DNA from: Mactromeris polynyma
Taxonomy: Eukaryota > Mollusca > Bivalvia > Venerida > Mactridae
Direction of reading: 5' to 3'
DNA length: 64,000 bases
Assembly: GCA_032209605.1 (NCBI GenBank)
Contig: JASFXZ010000020.1
Span: 627,501-691,500, forward strand
Position 1 is the stretch's first letter, and every line of letters begins with the position of its first letter. A program made the translations under genes and the position numbers. This document shows, piece by piece, positions 61,301 to 64,000 of the stretch. Under the pieces are notes generated by a model, which saw only the letters and a program-made list of their open reading frames with translations, made no database searches and was not told the origin of the DNA.

Positions 61301-64000
61301 CTACCAATGGACGAAGATCATACTTCGCGTCAGGTCTTCTTCTAATGTATTCAGGTGGATTGACACGACTCTCACACTGAACAATGTACCTTTCAAACGG
61401 CATATCACCTTCCCTCGTATTTTGAAGACCATTCAGTACATGGCGATATGATTCAAAGTATGCAGTGGTTTCTGCCATGGTGAACATCTGCGTATACAGC
61501 TGTCGTACTTCGGCATGTTCATGTTCAAAATGTACGGAGACAAGACCTTTTGAGAGAAGTTTTGGATCTCGGTTAATAACAGTTGCAAAGTAAAAAGTCT
61601 TGAAGTTGTCTGAAGATAAGCATAGTAAAGAACCATAGATTAATCTTTTGGTGGAATTCCATCGGACCGATCCCATTCTACTTACATCAAACTGTAATAT
61701 ATGACAAAGACCACTATCCCCTGAATCTGGCGCAATCATTCTTACATTGTTGTATATACGGACGTCTTGAATTTTGTGCTTCTTCCTCGGATTTTCTTCA
61801 AACGATTGTATAAAATTGCTGATTCCGTCACGAAGAGGAGCAACAAAGTCTTCTCTTAAAAGCCTGAATTGTACATCCAAGTAGTGGTCAACATCTTCGT
61901 ATTTACCCTTTACTTTGTTTACTCTTAAGTAACGATCATCACCTGACTGAAAATAATTGAATCGGTTTTAGTGATGCTTAGTTTCTCTTCATGTTTGTCA
62001 TCATATCTAACAGATGCAAACAGGTCTGTTGATACCCCCAACCCACCTGTCTGAGTTTTATTTTGTTGGCTTCTGTCTTCTTTTTAAAGACAGATATTCA
62101 AATCACACGTGCAAGACATTTCTATGGGTAGAATAATACTTTATAGCTTCAAAAACATGCCGAGACACAACTTTAAAAATATTCTAAAAATAAAAGCAAA
62201 ATGCAATGTTGGCAGAATGTATTAATTCGTAGAGAATAGTCTAAAACTACGTTAACAAGCCGTGTAGTTCTTAACTGAATGTATATTTGATGACACTATT
62301 TACTTTATCTAGTAATGTAGATGAGTATATGATTACAAGATGACCAAAGGTGATCAATTTTCTTGCATTGCGTCTAAATTAAGTGAGATTGTAAGCTAAA
62401 CACATTTCTGAACATTAGCCTGTATTTTCATGTTACTTTTACTTACCTGCATATCACCAGACTGAGGAAAGATCTGAATTTGTCTGAAATCTTCAGGAGG
62501 CTCTTCAAATCTCTGTTCATCTGTGTTTCTGGTTTCTGGTGTAACATGTCGTCTGGTAAAAATATAAAAAAAGATGAATACAGTCAATGCTTCATTTAAG
62601 GTATGTTTAAACAGACTTTGGTGTAGGAGTGCCTGGGGTTACACCAAATACTGACTTACTCCTAGGCATCAATAGGAAACTCATCACTTAACTATAGTTT
62701 TTAATTCACAAACTCCTGCATTAACTTGCCTTATATTTTAAATATGTTATTGCATTCGTAATGGTTAATTGCTTTTAATGATTAGTTACTGCATACTCAA
62801 CATCATCAAGACATTAATGAGAGATTATTATAATACTCTATGTCACAACTAAACAAATTGTATATGCTTTGTCCTTAAATAATGACACTGCACACCTTGT
62901 CCGACGCTTTAGCAATTTTTCCTTGCGCTCTGTGAAAGCCCGAAATGATTTAAGTAGCTCTTCATCTATCACCGTGGTGGTTTCTCGTAGGTTGTCAATC
63001 ACCATCTTAAGGACTTCGTGTATACCTACAAAGTAATTAAAACAAGTTACCGAATTTGAAACAGGGAGGGCTAATTTTTCTAAAGATGCAGACTTCGCAT
63101 GATAGTTTCAGCCGACAGCGAATTAAACAGTAAAACAAAATTGTTTTAACAACTCCTATGTGCTTGCAAGCTCATGTCAACATAATTTGTAAGGCAAACA
63201 CATACCAAATCACACGTCACAGAATACATTATTAAAAGTATGATACATTGATTCGAACCACTTATTCCTTTAAGATTTGAACATCTCTAAAGTGATCATG
63301 ATACCATAGTTGTCTCAGTTAGTCTTGTTAACAGCTACACATGCAATTCCGTTCATAGTGAATGTAGTTGTATTGTTTCTAGAATATTAAAAATGCGAAG
63401 TGCAATAGCTACATACAAATGAAATAAATAATAAAGTCGAAATCTTACCAACAAACTGCGTCACAGATGTTGGATTTTTGTCCACCAAACCTTCCATTAT
63501 GTTAATCATATCATGTATAGGCTGCTTGAATCGAAGTTGTTTATACACACTTTCCTCAGCCATCATGTCCAGGAAGTACGAAACAACATTGTCGAAAAAT
63601 CGCGCTTCCTCAATAATTATGTAAGCTCTGATGAATTGTTCAGGAACGGAATTGCAGCTGAATGCCTTTGCTAAAACATGTAACATTTGTTTAAGCATTT
63701 CTGGTCTGCGTACACATTCATGTAAGGCCTCCCTAAATGCAGTATCGGGATGGGATAAAGTCATAACAATACCAGCAGAATCCCTATTTACAAGTTGCTC
63801 CAAAAAGTGGATAGTTAAATTCAGATGTTGACGTCCACCATCACGGTCTCCACGACGCCCACCACCACGACCGCCACCACCTCTACCATGACCACCGCCT
63901 CTCCTGTTGCCATCTCTGTCATCACGATCGTGTCCTTCATCTTGGTTATGACGCTGTCTTTGGTCCCTGTCTTGTCTACCAACATCCGGTCTTTGACCTC
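55390..64000 (-). CDS. ZNFX1: ZNFX1-type SF1 helicase / NFX1 zinc-finger protein, 5' end beyond window
   Basis: Five exons join in phase: 64000-63449 (5' incomplete), 63025-62896, 62552-62447, 61946-57335 and 55586-55390, giving 1864 residues; human ZNFX1 is of similar length. Order: RG/RD-rich N-terminus (1-58); helical ARM-like region with LVNRDSAGIVMTLS (about 60-250); VDHYLDVQFRLLRED; helicase with Walker A GPPGTGKT (552-559), acidic insert (763-789), VVEEAAE (955-961), GDHKQLKP (982-989), VDNYQGEE and ALSRAKKG; about 270 residues of NFX1-type Cys/His repeats (1239-1509); a coiled-coil-like stretch (1580-1630); and a RZ-type finger (GHWFKCRNGHIYAIGDCGGA) split by the last intron, ending EMDGAQHPAW...NALF. 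ZNFX1 is an antiviral RNA sensor in vertebrates and acts in small-RNA inheritance in nematodes; the mollusc role is inferred. No frameshift is seen. Confidence 0.93.
56065..56140 (+). mobile_element. Diverged 3' fragment of the tRNA-derived SINE, intronic
   Basis: GAACTTCACA, GGCGCGATTACTGGTAAATG and CCAGTCAT align in order with the body of the SINE at 44541-44755. It lies in the last intron of ZNFX1, antisense to it. Confidence 0.5.
56985..57310 (+). repeat. Dimeric dispersed repeat with GGAC-rich tail, intronic
   Basis: Two related halves of about 140 bp follow each other. Both run from a TGACC...TTGACC-type start through CATCNTCTTNATAT-NTG to GGTTCAA-A-NTATGGAGCGGACA. The second ends in GACGGACGGACGG and AGACAGACA. 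The pattern resembles a repeat I recall as common in bivalve genomes. It sits next to the 5' splice site of the last ZNFX1 intron and explains the read-through residues beyond the helicase exon. Confidence 0.6.

Overview
The window reads as AT-rich animal DNA, most probably from a bivalve mollusc or a close lophotrochozoan. Genes are split by GT-AG introns. The ZNFX1-type gene is animal-like, and several dispersed repeats resemble families I associate with bivalve genomes (inference; no database was searched). No bacterial, viral or organellar gene organisation was seen. Coding sequence makes up only about 7 kb. Tandem repeats of 15-89 bp units fill roughly 20 kb, about a third of the window, in some two dozen arrays with unrelated units.

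Layout. 1-6.5 kb: an inverted-repeat element, then minisatellites of 30, 26, 42 and 60 bp. 6.5-8.7 kb: a compact two-exon gene on the minus strand with TATA box, signal peptide, canonical intron and poly(A) signal; it encodes a small secreted protein I do not recognise. 8.7-15.7 kb: mostly non-coding, with an inverted-repeat element at 11.1 kb. 15.7-34 kb: the repeat-rich core, with arrays of 42, 58, 42 (inside an inverted-repeat element), 23/67, 15, 10/20, 89, 59, 60 and 24 bp; the 24-bp array is split by a 5'-truncated non-LTR retrotransposon. 34-38.6 kb: small DNA-transposon-like elements, two of them with internal arrays. 38.6-39.6 kb: the terminal exon of a C2H2 zinc-finger gene on the minus strand. 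39.7-55 kb: more arrays (74, 42, 31, 26, 28, 53 and 53 bp), a tRNA-like SINE, a 644-bp TTAA-flanked inverted-repeat element and a 135-bp foldback. 55.4-64 kb: nearly all of a ZNFX1-type helicase/zinc-finger gene on the minus strand; its 5' end lies beyond the window.

The three genes show no operon-like relation. ZNFX1 proteins are tied to antiviral RNA sensing in vertebrates and to small-RNA inheritance in nematodes; the secreted protein and the C2H2 factor have unknown roles. The most unusual aspect is how the minisatellites relate to mobile elements. Two copies of one hAT-like element each carry an array grown from a different adjacent segment, another inverted-repeat element encloses a 42-bp array, and a retrotransposon has landed inside a 24-bp array. 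Long open frames through the arrays follow from periods divisible by three and are not treated as genes.
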